From contig CABHOV010000046.1 of NCBI GenBank assembly GCA_902168185.1, forward strand, positions 124,001 to 188,000: a stretch of 64,000 bases of DNA, written 5' to 3'. The number at the start of each line of letters is the position of its first letter. The first letter of the stretch is position 1. Positions 16,442 to 25,302 of the stretch are shown piece by piece. The stretch comes from an uncultured Bacteroides sp. GTDB lineage: Bacteria; Bacteroidota; Bacteroidia; Cytophagales; Cyclobacteriaceae. The position numbers and the translations under genes are program-made. The notes below the pieces were generated by a model that ran no database searches, was not told the origin of the DNA, and saw only the letters and a list, made by a program, of their open reading frames with translations.

Positions 16442-17782
16442 CTACACCGATGTCTCAAACGGCCATTGCTTTTCAACCTTAGCCTTGATAAGGTATACCA
16501 CTATACCGGCTGCAATCACGGTCAAGCCACCTGCTACCATTTTATACCCGGTGGAAATCAAAATACAGCCCCACATCGTTATTGCCAGATATACCGGCCA
16601 GGGAAAAAACGGCATTTTATACGGAAAGTTCTTTCCGTTGTCACTGCGTAACATCAGCAACCCAACGGCTTGTCCTATAAATTGCACCAGTATACGCATG
16701 GCTAGTATAGCACTGATCACATCGCTTAGTTTAAAAAGCATACTGAATACCAACGCTATAGCTCCTAAGAAAAGCAAAGATACATGTGGAAAATTTCCGG
16801 TAGGATGCGTTCGTGCAAAAGCTTTGAAGAATGCACCATCAACGGCTGCGGCATACGGTATGCGACTATACCCGAGTGTGGCAGAGAATACGGAAGCAAA
16901 GGCAACGAGCAGTATCAGATACGTCACTAATTTGGCTGCAATGGGTCCGGAAAGATGAAGCATAAAAAGGCTGATCACAAACTCGCTATCCTTCGCCTGC
17001 TGCCAGGGAATTACACTTACGATACTGATATTCATGAGCAGGTATAGAATAAATATTCCCGCTATAGAAAGGAACATGCTCCTCGGAATATTCCTGGATG
17101 GGTTAATGATCTCTCCACCGAGGTGGCAAACGTTATAATATCCAAGATAGCTATATATACTCTTAACGGAGGCAAAACCAATGGCTGCTGCAAAAGCATA
17201 GTTCAAAGTAAGACCATCATTGATTTGCTTTACAGGTTCAATAATATTTCCATGCACGATACCGCCTCCAATGATCCACAGCATAGTTCCCATCACTGCC
17301 ACCCAAAGGAGCACGCTAATCTTGCCAATGTCTTCGATTTTACGATAGAGTAAAAAGATTATAGTCACCACTACACCAGCACTGATAAGCTTTGCCTGCA
17401 ACGGTGTCAATGGTGTTAAGTATGAAAAGTAAGATGAAAAGCCGATCGCTGCCGATGCGATTACGAGTGGCGCCTGGATCATCGTTTGCCAAACAAAAAG
17501 AAAGCTCATCAATTTGCCAAGCCCGCTTTTCTTATAGGTCTCCTTTAAGAAATTATAGGAACCACCCGCCATGGGATAAGCTGCACCTAATTCACTCCAG
17601 ATCATGGCATCAATAAAAGACAACGCAGCGCCTGCCACCCAGGCATATAGAAAGTAGGGTCCATTCATGATACCGATCACCATCGGCAGCGTTATGAACG
17701 GGCCGATCCCTACCATGTCGGTCATGTTAATGGCGGTCGCCTGTAATAATCCTAATCGTCTATCCTGCCGGGGCTCAGCCAT
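16442..17782 (-). CDS. APC-superfamily amino acid permease
   Basis: A 446-residue inner-membrane transporter with about twelve hydrophobic helices. The first helix holds the discontinuous-helix signature MVGIGPFITLP (about residues 24-34), equivalent to the GxG motif that binds the substrate backbone in APC transporters. Helix 6 contains FASVKSIYSYLGYYNVCHLGGE, and the NPSRNIPRSM loop that follows is typical of the superfamily. The C-terminus is short and basic. No enzyme gene is adjacent, so the transported amino acid or polyamine is not indicated. Confidence 0.88.
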   Translation of the reverse strand: MAEPRQDRRLGLLQATAINMTDMVGIGPFITLPMVIGIMNGPYFLYAWVAGAALSFIDAMIWSELGAAYPMAGGSYNFLKETYKKSGLGKLMSFLFVWQTMIQAPLVIASAAIGFSSYFSYLTPLTPLQAKLISAGVVVTIIFLLYRKIEDIGKISVLLWVAVMGTMLWIIGGGIVHGNIIEPVKQINDGLTLNYAFAAAIGFASVKSIYSYLGYYNVCHLGGEIINPSRNIPRSMFLSIAGIFILYLLMNISIVSVIPWQQAKDSEFVISLFMLHLSGPIAAKLVTYLILLVAFASVFSATLGYSRIPYAAAVDGAFFKAFARTHPTGNFPHVSLLFLGAIALVFSMLFKLSDVISAILAMRILVQFIGQAVGLLMLRSDNGKNFPYKMPFFPWPVYLAITMWGCILISTGYKMVAGGLTVIAAGIVVYLIKAKVEKQWPFETSV

Positions 17783-18253
17783 TGTAAATCGTAATTATCA
17801 AAATCATATATGCAGGATTAATCGTTCAAGGTAATTTAATTTCTCTCAACAAAATCAAATGAAAATAATTCCAGGTTTAAAAAAAATTAATTAGAGATTT
17901 TTAACGCTCAGACAATTTAGGGCGTTTTGTATAATTTTTTATTATAACTATACTAAACCTATAGACTTATTGTATTCGTTAGAAATATTCTTATCTTTAT
18001 GCGTCACGCAGGCGTTCCGGAAGATAAATTCTTTTGGAATGAATGTATATGTAAACATGAATGGGATGAACTAACAACGATGTTAAATCAGATCGGACGT
18101 ATAACGTGTGCTCGTGAACCCACCAAAAAACGTTAGCATCCATAGCTCGTCCGAAAAAACACCAAAACTATTTTCTTATAGTTATAGGTATATACTGAAA
18201 GTATATCTGTATTGTCGATTACAAAATTAAGATTGAACATAACGCAAATAACC
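17783..18253. other. 471-base divergent intergenic region
   Basis: It separates the minus-strand permease from the plus-strand hydrolase, so it should hold both promoters. It is AT-rich with poly-A near 17878-17890. Only very short frames occur, such as 18 codons ending at 18136. No stem-loop or repeat stands out. Confidence 0.5.
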
Positions 18254-19024
18254 ATGTGCTTTTCCATTGAATTACCGTACAAACCGCTCTTCCACATTGG
18301 AGAAGGAGAACCTATTATTTTATTGCACGGACTATTTGGTAATCTGAGTAATTGGGAACACGTAGCGAGTGAATTTGCTACAACACATCGTGTGCTGGTT
18401 CCAAGACTTCCGTTGTTTTCCAATCCATTGACAAAGGAACGATTAGACAACCTCGTAGATTATCTGGATTCTTTCATTGAAGCCCATAACCTTGGTAAAG
18501 TCATTCTCATGGGAAATTCGCTGGGTGGCCATGTAGCTTTACTATATGCGTGGCGACAACCAAACAAGGTCAAGAAGCTGGTGTTAACCGGCAGCTCCGG
18601 ACTTTTCGAAAACTCGTTTGGTGGCACATTCCCACGTGTAAAGGATTACTCCTATATACAGGAAAAAGTCGAGAGTACTTTTTATAAAAGAGAAGTCGCT
18701 ACGAAGGAGCTCATTGATGAAGTTTTTGAAACCGTACAAAGCCGCTCGAAAACTTTAAGTATCATCGGACTCGCACGCGCAGCACAACGTCACAACATGA
18801 CGAATCTCTTGCAACAAGTTACAGCGCCTACGTTGCTGATCTGGGGGCTGCAAGATACTATAACACCACCGGAGGTAGCATTGGAGTTTCACGATCTGCT
18901 ACCTCATTCCGAATTAATATTTTTGGATCATTGCGGACATGTAGCCATGATGGAGCAACCCAAATTTTTCAATCAGCATGTACGCAAATTTTTAGAAACA
19001 AATTCTGTACACAGCGTCCACTAA
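18254..19024 (+). CDS. alpha/beta-fold hydrolase
   Basis: I use the ATG at 18254; a TTG 42 bases upstream only adds residues outside the fold. The 256-residue cytoplasmic enzyme has the oxyanion-hole block IILLHGLFGNLSNW, the nucleophile elbow GNSLGGH (Ser near residue 93), the acid Asp in GLQDTITP and the catalytic His in DHCGHVAMMEQP near the C-terminus. This complete triad predicts esterase, lactonase or C-C hydrolase activity. The substrate cannot be assigned. A shared stem-loop ends this gene and the convergent dehydrogenase operon. Confidence 0.88.
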   Translation: MCFSIELPYKPLFHIGEGEPIILLHGLFGNLSNWEHVASEFATTHRVLVPRLPLFSNPLTKERLDNLVDYLDSFIEAHNLGKVILMGNSLGGHVALLYAWRQPNKVKKLVLTGSSGLFENSFGGTFPRVKDYSYIQEKVESTFYKREVATKELIDEVFETVQSRSKTLSIIGLARAAQRHNMTNLLQQVTAPTLLIWGLQDTITPPEVALEFHDLLPHSELIFLDHCGHVAMMEQPKFFNQHVRKFLETNSVHSVH

Positions 19025-19059
19025 GTGGATGAAACGTCAATGACTTAAGTAATGTAATT

Positions 19060-19096
19060 TAAAAGAAGTTCCACTTTACATGAAACCTCTTTTATA
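19060..19096. terminator. bidirectional terminator between convergent genes
   Basis: TAAAAGAAGTT (19060-19070) pairs with AACCTCTTTTA (19084-19094) with one mismatch. A-rich and T-rich ends give a U-run in both directions. It lies between the hydrolase stop and the end of the minus-strand dehydrogenase gene. Confidence 0.55.
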
Positions 19097-19131
19097 GTTT
19101 TAAATGTCTTGCATCCTATATGTATAGGCAC

Positions 19132-19872
19132 TTACGACTCATTTAAAACTTTATACGCTTGAGACGGTGACGACAGAAACACCTGGTATAACTGTGCTGT
19201 CATTCCAACGTGGATTTCAAACTCGCCAGTTTGCAAGGCAGTATATAGTGCATCGGCCACCTGGCTTGCAGGCATACCTCTTTGCTCTCCACCAATTTCT
19301 TTTGCCATGTCTGTATTTACCAAAGGAGGCATCAATTCAAAAACCTGAACAGATGTATTTTCCAATGAGTGTCTCAATATCTGAGTATAGGCATGCAGTG
19401 CTGCTTTACTGGCAGAGTAAGTAGGTATAGATGCCGCAGGAGCGAACACTACGATAGAAGTGACATTTACAATGGCAGCTTCTTTTTGCTTCTTTAAAAC
19501 CGGCAAAAGATTTTCTGTCAGTCTTACTACAGATAAGTAGTTGATGGAGATTTCCTCCTGTGCAATGTCAAAGGTATTTGCACTTTGATGCAGGCGATGT
19601 ACGTGGGCTACACCAGCGTTATTTATCAAAACACTCAGGTCACCAAAATCTTTCTCAATTTTTGACACCAGGCGGAGTACATCAGCCTCGACTGTAACGT
19701 CACATGCTATAGCAGTAACATTTTTAAACTGGCTTGCAGCCTTGGAAAGTTTCGCTTCATTCCGTCCCGTGATAATAACGCGGTTTCCTTTTTCACTTAA
19801 CAGTTTTGTGATTTCTAAACCAATTCCAGAACCACCGCCTGTAACCAGTATCGTTTTGTTTTCAATATTCAT
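19132..19872 (-). CDS. short-chain dehydrogenase/reductase
   Basis: A 246-residue NAD(P)-dependent oxidoreductase of the classical SDR family (DltE-like). The cofactor-binding TGGGSGIG is at residues 11-18, NNAG follows in VLINNAGVAHVHR, and the catalytic Tyr/Lys are in YSASKAALHAY with the Ser of NVTSIV upstream. The PxxVNTDM segment after the active site is typical. It lies 72 bases downstream of another SDR gene on the same strand and is probably read from the same TetR-controlled promoter. The substrate is unknown. Confidence 0.9.
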   Translation of the reverse strand: MNIENKTILVTGGGSGIGLEITKLLSEKGNRVIITGRNEAKLSKAASQFKNVTAIACDVTVEADVLRLVSKIEKDFGDLSVLINNAGVAHVHRLHQSANTFDIAQEEISINYLSVVRLTENLLPVLKKQKEAAIVNVTSIVVFAPAASIPTYSASKAALHAYTQILRHSLENTSVQVFELMPPLVNTDMAKEIGGEQRGMPASQVADALYTALQTGEFEIHVGMTAQLYQVFLSSPSQAYKVLNES

Positions 19873-19944
19873 TGTATAAATTGTTTATGTGTGTCAATTA
19901 TTAGTCTGGGATACAAGCCTATACTATACTTGTAGAATAGTTTA

Positions 19945-20799
19945 TCAAGCTGTCGCGATTTGACGATCTGTGCTGGCGGCTATATTTTCCCATGCATTCA
20001 GCTCAGCTTCCATCGCAGTAATTTTTTCACGGAAGGATGCAAATGAATCTTTTCCAACCGGTAAATGAAGTGGTGGGTTCTCACTATTCGCGAGTTCCAT
20101 TACAACCTGCGCAAGCTTGGCCGGATCACCGGGCAGCGTACCATGAAGCTGATCGGCTGCTACTCTCATTTGTCCCACCGTGGAAGCATACGCGTCCAAT
20201 ACATTCTCTGTGACGGTATAGGAATCGGTCGATAGAAACTCTGTATTAAAAAGTCCTGGCGCAAGAGCCGTGACATGAATTCCAAAGGGATTAACTTCTA
20301 ACGCAAGCCCTTCAGATATACCTTCCACAGCAAACTTGGTAGAACCATATATACCCAGGCCGGGCACTGAAGCTTTATAGCCAAACAAAGACGAAATGTT
20401 AATGATATGGCCCGACTTCCTGCTGCGCATGTGTGGTAAAACAGCACGCGTTACGTGCAGCAAACCAAAGACGTTGGTATCATATTGCTTTTTAATTTCA
20501 TTCTCGGATGCCTCTTCGAAAGAACCGAGCAGGCCATAGCCCGCATTGTTAACCAACACATCGATCTGACCGAAATGTGAAATCGCTTGCTCCACACCTG
20601 CTTTCACTTGCTGTGCATTTGTTACATCCAGCACAACTACCAGCAGATCTTTATTGCTTTTCAATGTGGTTGCAAGTTGCTCCGGATTTTTCCGCACCGT
20701 TGCAATTACTTTATCACCAGCGTCAAGCGCAGCCTTTACTATATCCAGGCCCATGCCTCTTGAGGCTCCTGTGATCAACCATACTTTTTGAGTCTTCAT
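19945..20799 (-). CDS. short-chain dehydrogenase/reductase, TetR-regulated
   Basis: A 284-residue classical SDR with TGASRGMG (residues about 10-17) for cofactor binding, NNAG in VLVNNAGYGLLG, the catalytic Ser in INISSLFGY and YGSTKFAVEG for Tyr/Lys. The ATVRKNPEQL segment after the second strand, with Arg at the 2'-phosphate position, suggests NADP preference. A perfect TetR-type palindrome lies 37 bases before its start, so it is likely the main target of the neighbouring repressor. Electrophile or aldehyde reduction would fit such stress-inducible pairs but is inference. Confidence 0.9.
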   Translation of the reverse strand: MKTQKVWLITGASRGMGLDIVKAALDAGDKVIATVRKNPEQLATTLKSNKDLLVVVLDVTNAQQVKAGVEQAISHFGQIDVLVNNAGYGLLGSFEEASENEIKKQYDTNVFGLLHVTRAVLPHMRSRKSGHIINISSLFGYKASVPGLGIYGSTKFAVEGISEGLALEVNPFGIHVTALAPGLFNTEFLSTDSYTVTENVLDAYASTVGQMRVAADQLHGTLPGDPAKLAQVVMELANSENPPLHLPVGKDSFASFREKITAMEAELNAWENIAASTDRQIATA

Positions 20800-20835
20800 T
20801 TTGATTTTAAATCTTATTGTGGAGTTAGTAACGCT

Positions 20836-20859
20836 AAAAATGACCGATCGGTCATTTTT
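20836..20859. promoter_or_regulatory. TetR-type operator upstream of the SDR operon
   Basis: A perfect 24-base palindrome with core TGACCGATCGGTCA flanked by A5/T5. It lies between the tetR stop codon (20873) and the SDR start (20799). The same core, with one base changed, occurs in front of tetR, so both are probably bound by that protein. Confidence 0.85.
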
Positions 20860-20872
20860 ATATCAAAAAAAA

Positions 20873-21460
20873 TTATTTTTCTTTTTCTTCAATTTCTTTT
20901 TTCAATGCACGGATCAGGACTCTGATAGCTTTATTGCTTCCGGCTACACGCGACATCATAATGCCTCCTTCTATCATGGCAAATAATTTTGTGGCAAATT
21001 CACGCGCATCCCAACCAGACTTAAATTCACCGTCAGCTATACCTTTTTTAATGATACTGGCTATACTTTGCTCTGATCCTTCAATGATTGCATTTACTTT
21101 TTTGCGTATCTTCTGGTCAGTGTCATCAGCTTCCATTCCAAAATTCAAAAGCGGGCAGCCTCCTGTAAAGGGAGGATCCAACGGGTCACTGAAAAGATCG
21201 ATATAAGCAAACAACTTTCCTTTTGCCGTTGCCTGCTTGCTTAAGGTTGCATTCACACTTTCTACAAGCTTGTCCAAGTGATAATCAACAACAGCATGAG
21301 AAAGGTCTTCCTTATTCTCGAAGTGTACATATAGACTTCCCTTCGCCAGCTTCGTAGCTTCCAATATATCGCTCATAGACGTACCGGCAACACCTTTTGT
21401 ATTGAAAAGTGGCGCAGATTTGCTAATGATTAATTCCCGGGTTCGCTCCGCTTTTGTCAT
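20873..21460 (-). CDS. TetR-family transcriptional repressor
   Basis: A 195-residue DNA-binding repressor. The N-terminal helix-turn-helix spans about residues 25-45 (GTSMSDILEATKLAKGSLYVHF), with the KGSLYVHFENKEDL recognition-helix block typical of TetR proteins. The ligand domain resembles the YcdC/TetR_C_16-like group with GGCPLLNFGMEADD, where the Cys could sense reactive compounds. It sits in front of two SDR genes, with one operator between them and one over its own promoter, so repression of both itself and the reductases is likely. Confidence 0.92.
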   Translation of the reverse strand: MTKAERTRELIISKSAPLFNTKGVAGTSMSDILEATKLAKGSLYVHFENKEDLSHAVVDYHLDKLVESVNATLSKQATAKGKLFAYIDLFSDPLDPPFTGGCPLLNFGMEADDTDQKIRKKVNAIIEGSEQSIASIIKKGIADGEFKSGWDAREFATKLFAMIEGGIMMSRVAGSNKAIRVLIRALKKEIEEKEK

Positions 21461-21479
21461 CTCCGTGACTTTGATGGCT

Positions 21480-21510
21480 CAAATATAAATGACCGATTGG
21501 TCATTTTACA
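21480..21510 (-). promoter_or_regulatory. tetR promoter with overlapping TetR operator
   Basis: On the minus strand a TATATTTG box (21487-21480) matches the Bacteroidota -7 consensus TAnnTTTG, with a CTTG 21 bases upstream as a possible -33 element. The near-palindrome with core TGACCGATTGGTCA (21490-21503) fills the spacer between them. A repressor bound here would block the promoter, giving autoregulation. Confidence 0.7.
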
Positions 21511-21594
21511 AGAATCACTAAAATTATTTTTAGGAACAGAGAATAATTACAATTCCCAGAAAATTCGCGAACGACAATCTGCCTCGTGGCTATA

Positions 21595-22902
21595 TCAGGA
21601 TGATCCTATCAAGGAAGGGTTATTAATTCCCATGGTGACGAGAGATTCCATCTGTTGTGTTTTAAACTTCAGCGCTTGTTTCTCGATCTCCTTCTTAACG
21701 CGCCATTCCAGATCGGCAACAACATTCATGTAATTCATAAATGCTTCGTAAGGCGAACTATAGGGACTGAAGTATTGATGCACGTTGCCATCGTCACTTT
21801 TTTTAGTGGACATATAATAGAAGTGATCGCTTGTTTGCAAATGACGGTAATCATCTATGAGGTCAGCATTGTTCGTGTCGATGATATCGTGATGAAGTTT
21901 ATTCAGAGAATCAAAGGCATCGCGTTGCAAGTCGTTTCCCAGCCATGCAGAAAGATCGCGCGCCTGATCGGCCCATGAAATAATTTTACTGGTGGAAAGT
22001 ATATCTTCGGCAGATTCGCGCTTTACAACTTCGGATGGATTTATGAATCCAAATTGACGCAGGTTCGCGAGTATAGAAATAACCTGTTCAAGAAATTTAA
22101 ATATACCTCCGGCTGCTTTCTGATGCTCTCCGAAAGTTTCGTAATCCATACCCAAACCGATATAATTTTGTTCGGCCGGAATCTGCTGTAACCAATTTAC
22201 AAATTTACCTGGTGTCAATGGCCACTGGTTCCAGTTAGGATCTGAATATCGAAAAGCTATATCATCACTCAATGCATAATTTCTAGGAAAAAGCATTAAG
22301 TCCTTATCCGGATGAGTATATACTTTATTAGGCGACCGTCCTTTTAATATACCTTCAATTCCATCGAGGTATATTCCTTTAAATCCCAGGTCATACATCA
22401 TACTGCCAATGGTATCGGAGTATATTAGCTCTGTATTCCTGAAAACAGAAGGTGATACACCTATAAGCTCTTCTATTTTTTGTTTGTGCTTTCCAACCTG
22501 TGCTATAAACTCATTTTTATCGGTTAGGAAAGATAACGAGTGGTAATATGTTTCACCCAGAAATTCAACCTTTCCGGTGGCGGCAAGTGTTCGGAAGCTA
22601 TCGAGTACTGCCGGTGCATACTCCTGAAACTGCTCCAACGCCATACCGGATATCGAAAACGTAATTCTGACCGAAGGATACTTATGGATCAGCTTCAACA
22701 GCAATTCATTTGCCGGTATATAGCAATCGCGGGCGATCCGCTGAAGTATATTTTCATTTAATGAATCATCAAAATAAGATATACCTGAGCCTATATCAAA
22801 AAACTGGAATCTTCGAAGACGCCTTGGTTGGTGTACCTGAAAATACAGATTCAGATATTGCTTCGATTTGTTTGATGCTTTGTAGTTCATGATATAGATC
22901 AT
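21595..22902 (-). CDS. GH57 alpha-amylase/glucanotransferase-family enzyme
   Basis: A 435-residue cytoplasmic enzyme of GH57, which acts on alpha-1,4-glucans. Conserved regions in order: YFQVHQPRRL (about residues 20-29), the nucleophile Glu158 in VFRNTELIYSD, and the acid Asp253 in GMDYETFGEH. Since YFQVHQP is family region 1, the protein must start within the last codons of the upstream glycosyltransferase gene, giving an overlap of about 95-107 nt in another frame. Alternative starts are at 22902 and 22890. The pair points to synthesis or remodelling of intracellular glycogen-like glucan. Confidence 0.88.
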   Translation of the reverse strand: MIYIMNYKASNKSKQYLNLYFQVHQPRRLRRFQFFDIGSGISYFDDSLNENILQRIARDCYIPANELLLKLIHKYPSVRITFSISGMALEQFQEYAPAVLDSFRTLAATGKVEFLGETYYHSLSFLTDKNEFIAQVGKHKQKIEELIGVSPSVFRNTELIYSDTIGSMMYDLGFKGIYLDGIEGILKGRSPNKVYTHPDKDLMLFPRNYALSDDIAFRYSDPNWNQWPLTPGKFVNWLQQIPAEQNYIGLGMDYETFGEHQKAAGGIFKFLEQVISILANLRQFGFINPSEVVKRESAEDILSTSKIISWADQARDLSAWLGNDLQRDAFDSLNKLHHDIIDTNNADLIDDYRHLQTSDHFYYMSTKKSDDGNVHQYFSPYSSPYEAFMNYMNVVADLEWRVKKEIEKQALKFKTQQMESLVTMGINNPSLIGSS

Positions 22903-24184
22903 TAATTTTTTTTGCTGCCTGACTCCAGGTCAGCGTTTCAATTTCTTTTTTACCACTGGCCTTGAGCGATTTTGAAAGCGCCTTATGTTTCAGCACTCCT
23001 ATAATAGCGTTTGCCAAAGCATCTGTATCCCAGAAGTCGGCTTTTATAGCATGGTCCATCACCTCTGCTATACCTGACTGGTTCGATACAATTACCGGTA
23101 CACCGGCCTGAATTGCTTCAAGTGGTGTAATGCCAAAAGGCTCCGATACCGAGGGCATCACATATACATTGCTCACCGACCACACCTGGTGAATTTGTTT
23201 TTCTTTCAAGAATCCTGTGAAATGAAAATGTGAAGAAATTCGAAGTTGCGCGACACGCTCCATCATGGCCGGCAGAAGATCACCTGACCCCGCCATAATA
23301 AAATGAGCATCCGGAAAATGGAGCAATACTTTACGCGCAGCTTCAATAAAATACTGTGGACCTTTTTGATAGGTGATTCGTCCCAGGAAGGTTACGATAT
23401 GCTCACTAATCTTCGGAAGAACTGAAAAATCTGTTTCCTCTTGGGGAACAATTCCGTTATGAACAACCTTTACTTTTGCTGCATCAATTCTATATTTGGA
23501 CACCACTATATCTTTTGTCCACTGGCTTACAGCAATAACCATATCGGCTTCCTGCATTCCCTGGTATTCGATATCAAACACGCGCTTATCTATATTCTTC
23601 TCTCCTGCTCTGTCAAACTCTGTTGCATGCACGTGTACGATAAGCGGTTTATTGCTGCTCCTCTTTGCTTCTATACCTGCCGGATATGTAAGCCAGTCAT
23701 GGGCGTGGATAACATCAAATGTATACTGTTTTGTTAACTCTGCTGCTACCTCGCTATACCGTTGCACTTCGTCCAGCAAGGCCGGACCGTAGGTGCCGGT
23801 GAATTCGTAACGCTTCCCTCCTTTTGTTACAACTTCTTTTATAGTAGTAGCCGGAAATTCATAGTTCCATTTTTCAACGGTGCTTGATTGTTGCCACTGT
23901 TCAACATCGGTATAGGGTGCCAACGTAGACGCTACTGTTATTTTTATAGATTGTCCTTCACTTTTCACAGGAGGAATCACAGAGTCCACTTCCTCTTTTG
24001 TTGCACCAACTAAAACTTCGGAAGCATTGATCAACTCGATACGCTCATCACCATGGGCGCGTGGTACAACAAAAAGAATTTTGGCATTCTCCTCTATCAA
24101 TGATTGCGTAAGGCCGAGGCAGGCCGTTCCGAGTCCTCCGGAAATATGTGGTGGAAATTCCCATCCAAACATCAGAACTGTCAT
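22796..24184 (-). CDS. glycogen-synthase-like glycosyltransferase
   Basis: A 462-residue GT-B enzyme. The N-terminus EFPPHISGGLGTACLGL (about residues 9-25) matches the donor-binding loop of starch/glycogen synthases. The C-terminal half has VTFLGRITYQKGPQYFIEA and the E-x7-E motif in SEPFGITPLEAIQAG (about residue 350). It probably elongates alpha-1,4-glucan from a nucleotide-glucose. The last ~35 codons overlap the start of the downstream GH57 gene, and this C-terminal extension (SIKQIEAISESVFSG) is not part of the catalytic fold. No branching or debranching enzyme gene is in the window. Confidence 0.85.
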   Translation of the reverse strand: MTVLMFGWEFPPHISGGLGTACLGLTQSLIEENAKILFVVPRAHGDERIELINASEVLVGATKEEVDSVIPPVKSEGQSIKITVASTLAPYTDVEQWQQSSTVEKWNYEFPATTIKEVVTKGGKRYEFTGTYGPALLDEVQRYSEVAAELTKQYTFDVIHAHDWLTYPAGIEAKRSSNKPLIVHVHATEFDRAGEKNIDKRVFDIEYQGMQEADMVIAVSQWTKDIVVSKYRIDAAKVKVVHNGIVPQEETDFSVLPKISEHIVTFLGRITYQKGPQYFIEAARKVLLHFPDAHFIMAGSGDLLPAMMERVAQLRISSHFHFTGFLKEKQIHQVWSVSNVYVMPSVSEPFGITPLEAIQAGVPVIVSNQSGIAEVMDHAIKADFWDTDALANAIIGVLKHKALSKSLKASGKKEIETLTWSQAAKKINDLYHELQSIKQIEAISESVFSGTPTKASSKIPVF

Positions 24185-24663
24185 GCGTGGTTACGGTTAA
24201 AAAATAAGTTTCCAAAATTCGCTCTATAGAAATGACAGGAGTAAACAGATAACAACGCATCACCTGTTTTCCGAGTACACGAAGTATACATGGTCTATAC
24301 TACAGATACTTCACACACTATAACTAAATCGTACTAGTTCTTCTTTGTATGTTTAGACATCAACGATTCGATTCCGTCACTTTCTTACGCCTTAAAAATT
24401 TGTAAGAACCTTAACTACGACAACATTCAGGAATCAAAAGACGTGAAATAAGATTATTCAACTAAAATTGCTAAAATCAATTGTATAATCATATCAGCTT
24501 TCCAGTATTTTTTGTGATAACTTAATGTTCATACTGCCTTCGACATGCTGATCAAATAAAAGACTGCCTGTCAAAGTCCGACAGTCTTTTTCTTTAAACA
24601 ATAAACTTATCTCAATCCTATACTTGCTAACAAGCACAGACGGTATATCACTAACGTATATTC
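24185..24663. other. 479-base gap with a bidirectional terminator
   Basis: Apart from the stem-loop at 24561-24595 I see no gene or repeat. The region upstream of 24184 is AT-rich and should carry the promoter of the glycosyltransferase/GH57 pair. Confidence 0.5.
24561..24595. terminator. terminator after the hibernation factor gene
   Basis: AGACTGCCTGTC pairs imperfectly with GACAGTCT around a 7-nt loop (24561-24587). T-rich tracts follow on both strands, so it can act in either direction. Its likely use is to end the minus-strand hpf transcript about 75 bases after its stop. Confidence 0.6.
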
Positions 24664-24957
24664 TTACTTTTTAGAATCCTTCCAACGTTCAAGTTGATGC
24701 TTGACGGCATCTATCGATTGCTGTACGGCATTTTCAAAAGTATCACTTTGCCTGCTGGCGAATAGATCATGTCCTGGAATAACCAATTTTATTTCACAGA
24801 TCTTATTCTCACCGGTTTCAGAATTATCCAGCTTCAGATTTACCCGGCCTTCCAATATCCGATCGCTCAGCGACTCCAGCTTACCAACTTTCTCTTCCAC
24901 AAAATCTATCAAGGTCTGGCGTGCTTTAAAATCAGGTGTTTGAATAATGATCTTCAT
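24664..24957 (-). CDS. hpf: ribosome hibernation promoting factor, short HPF/RaiA type
   Basis: A 97-residue protein of the HPF/YfiA family, which binds the 30S decoding site and inactivates or dimerises ribosomes in stationary phase or starvation. The family pattern is seen in DFVEEKVGKLESLSDRILEGRVNL, KICEIKLVIPGHDLFASRQSDTFENAVQQSIDAVKHQLERWK. It lacks the C-terminal dimerisation domain of long HPF. The gene is monocistronic, with a terminator downstream and a 345-base gap on the other side. Confidence 0.9.
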   Translation of the reverse strand: MKIIIQTPDFKARQTLIDFVEEKVGKLESLSDRILEGRVNLKLDNSETGENKICEIKLVIPGHDLFASRQSDTFENAVQQSIDAVKHQLERWKDSKK

Positions 24958-25302
24958 AATTGTAATCTTAATTTATAGTTCGTTACGGATGTGCAGTTCG
25001 GACAGTGATGTGACAACGTATATTTTAACGTTTTAGTTTTCCTGGCAGTCATCGATCTAGACATCAATATATTAATTATCCGGATAAATGTATGGGCTGT
25101 CTCCAGATATAAAACAGTCCCTCCGACCGACACTCAGGTTTTTAACACAAAGACTATATATAAACCTGACAAGGATCAGTTTTTTAATTGACGAACATCA
25201 TCAGCTCGGTTCGACTCCATGGACATCTTTGGGTTCTGGATGAGATCGCAGTCCAAATGAAACTAGAATCAATACTCCTGTATAATTTTAAACTACACAA
25301 AT
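24958..25302. other. 345-base divergent intergenic region
   Basis: It lies between the starts of hpf (minus strand) and the CoA-transferase (plus strand). It is AT-rich with several TATA runs. No coding frame, stem-loop or clear -7/-33 pair was found. Confidence 0.45.
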
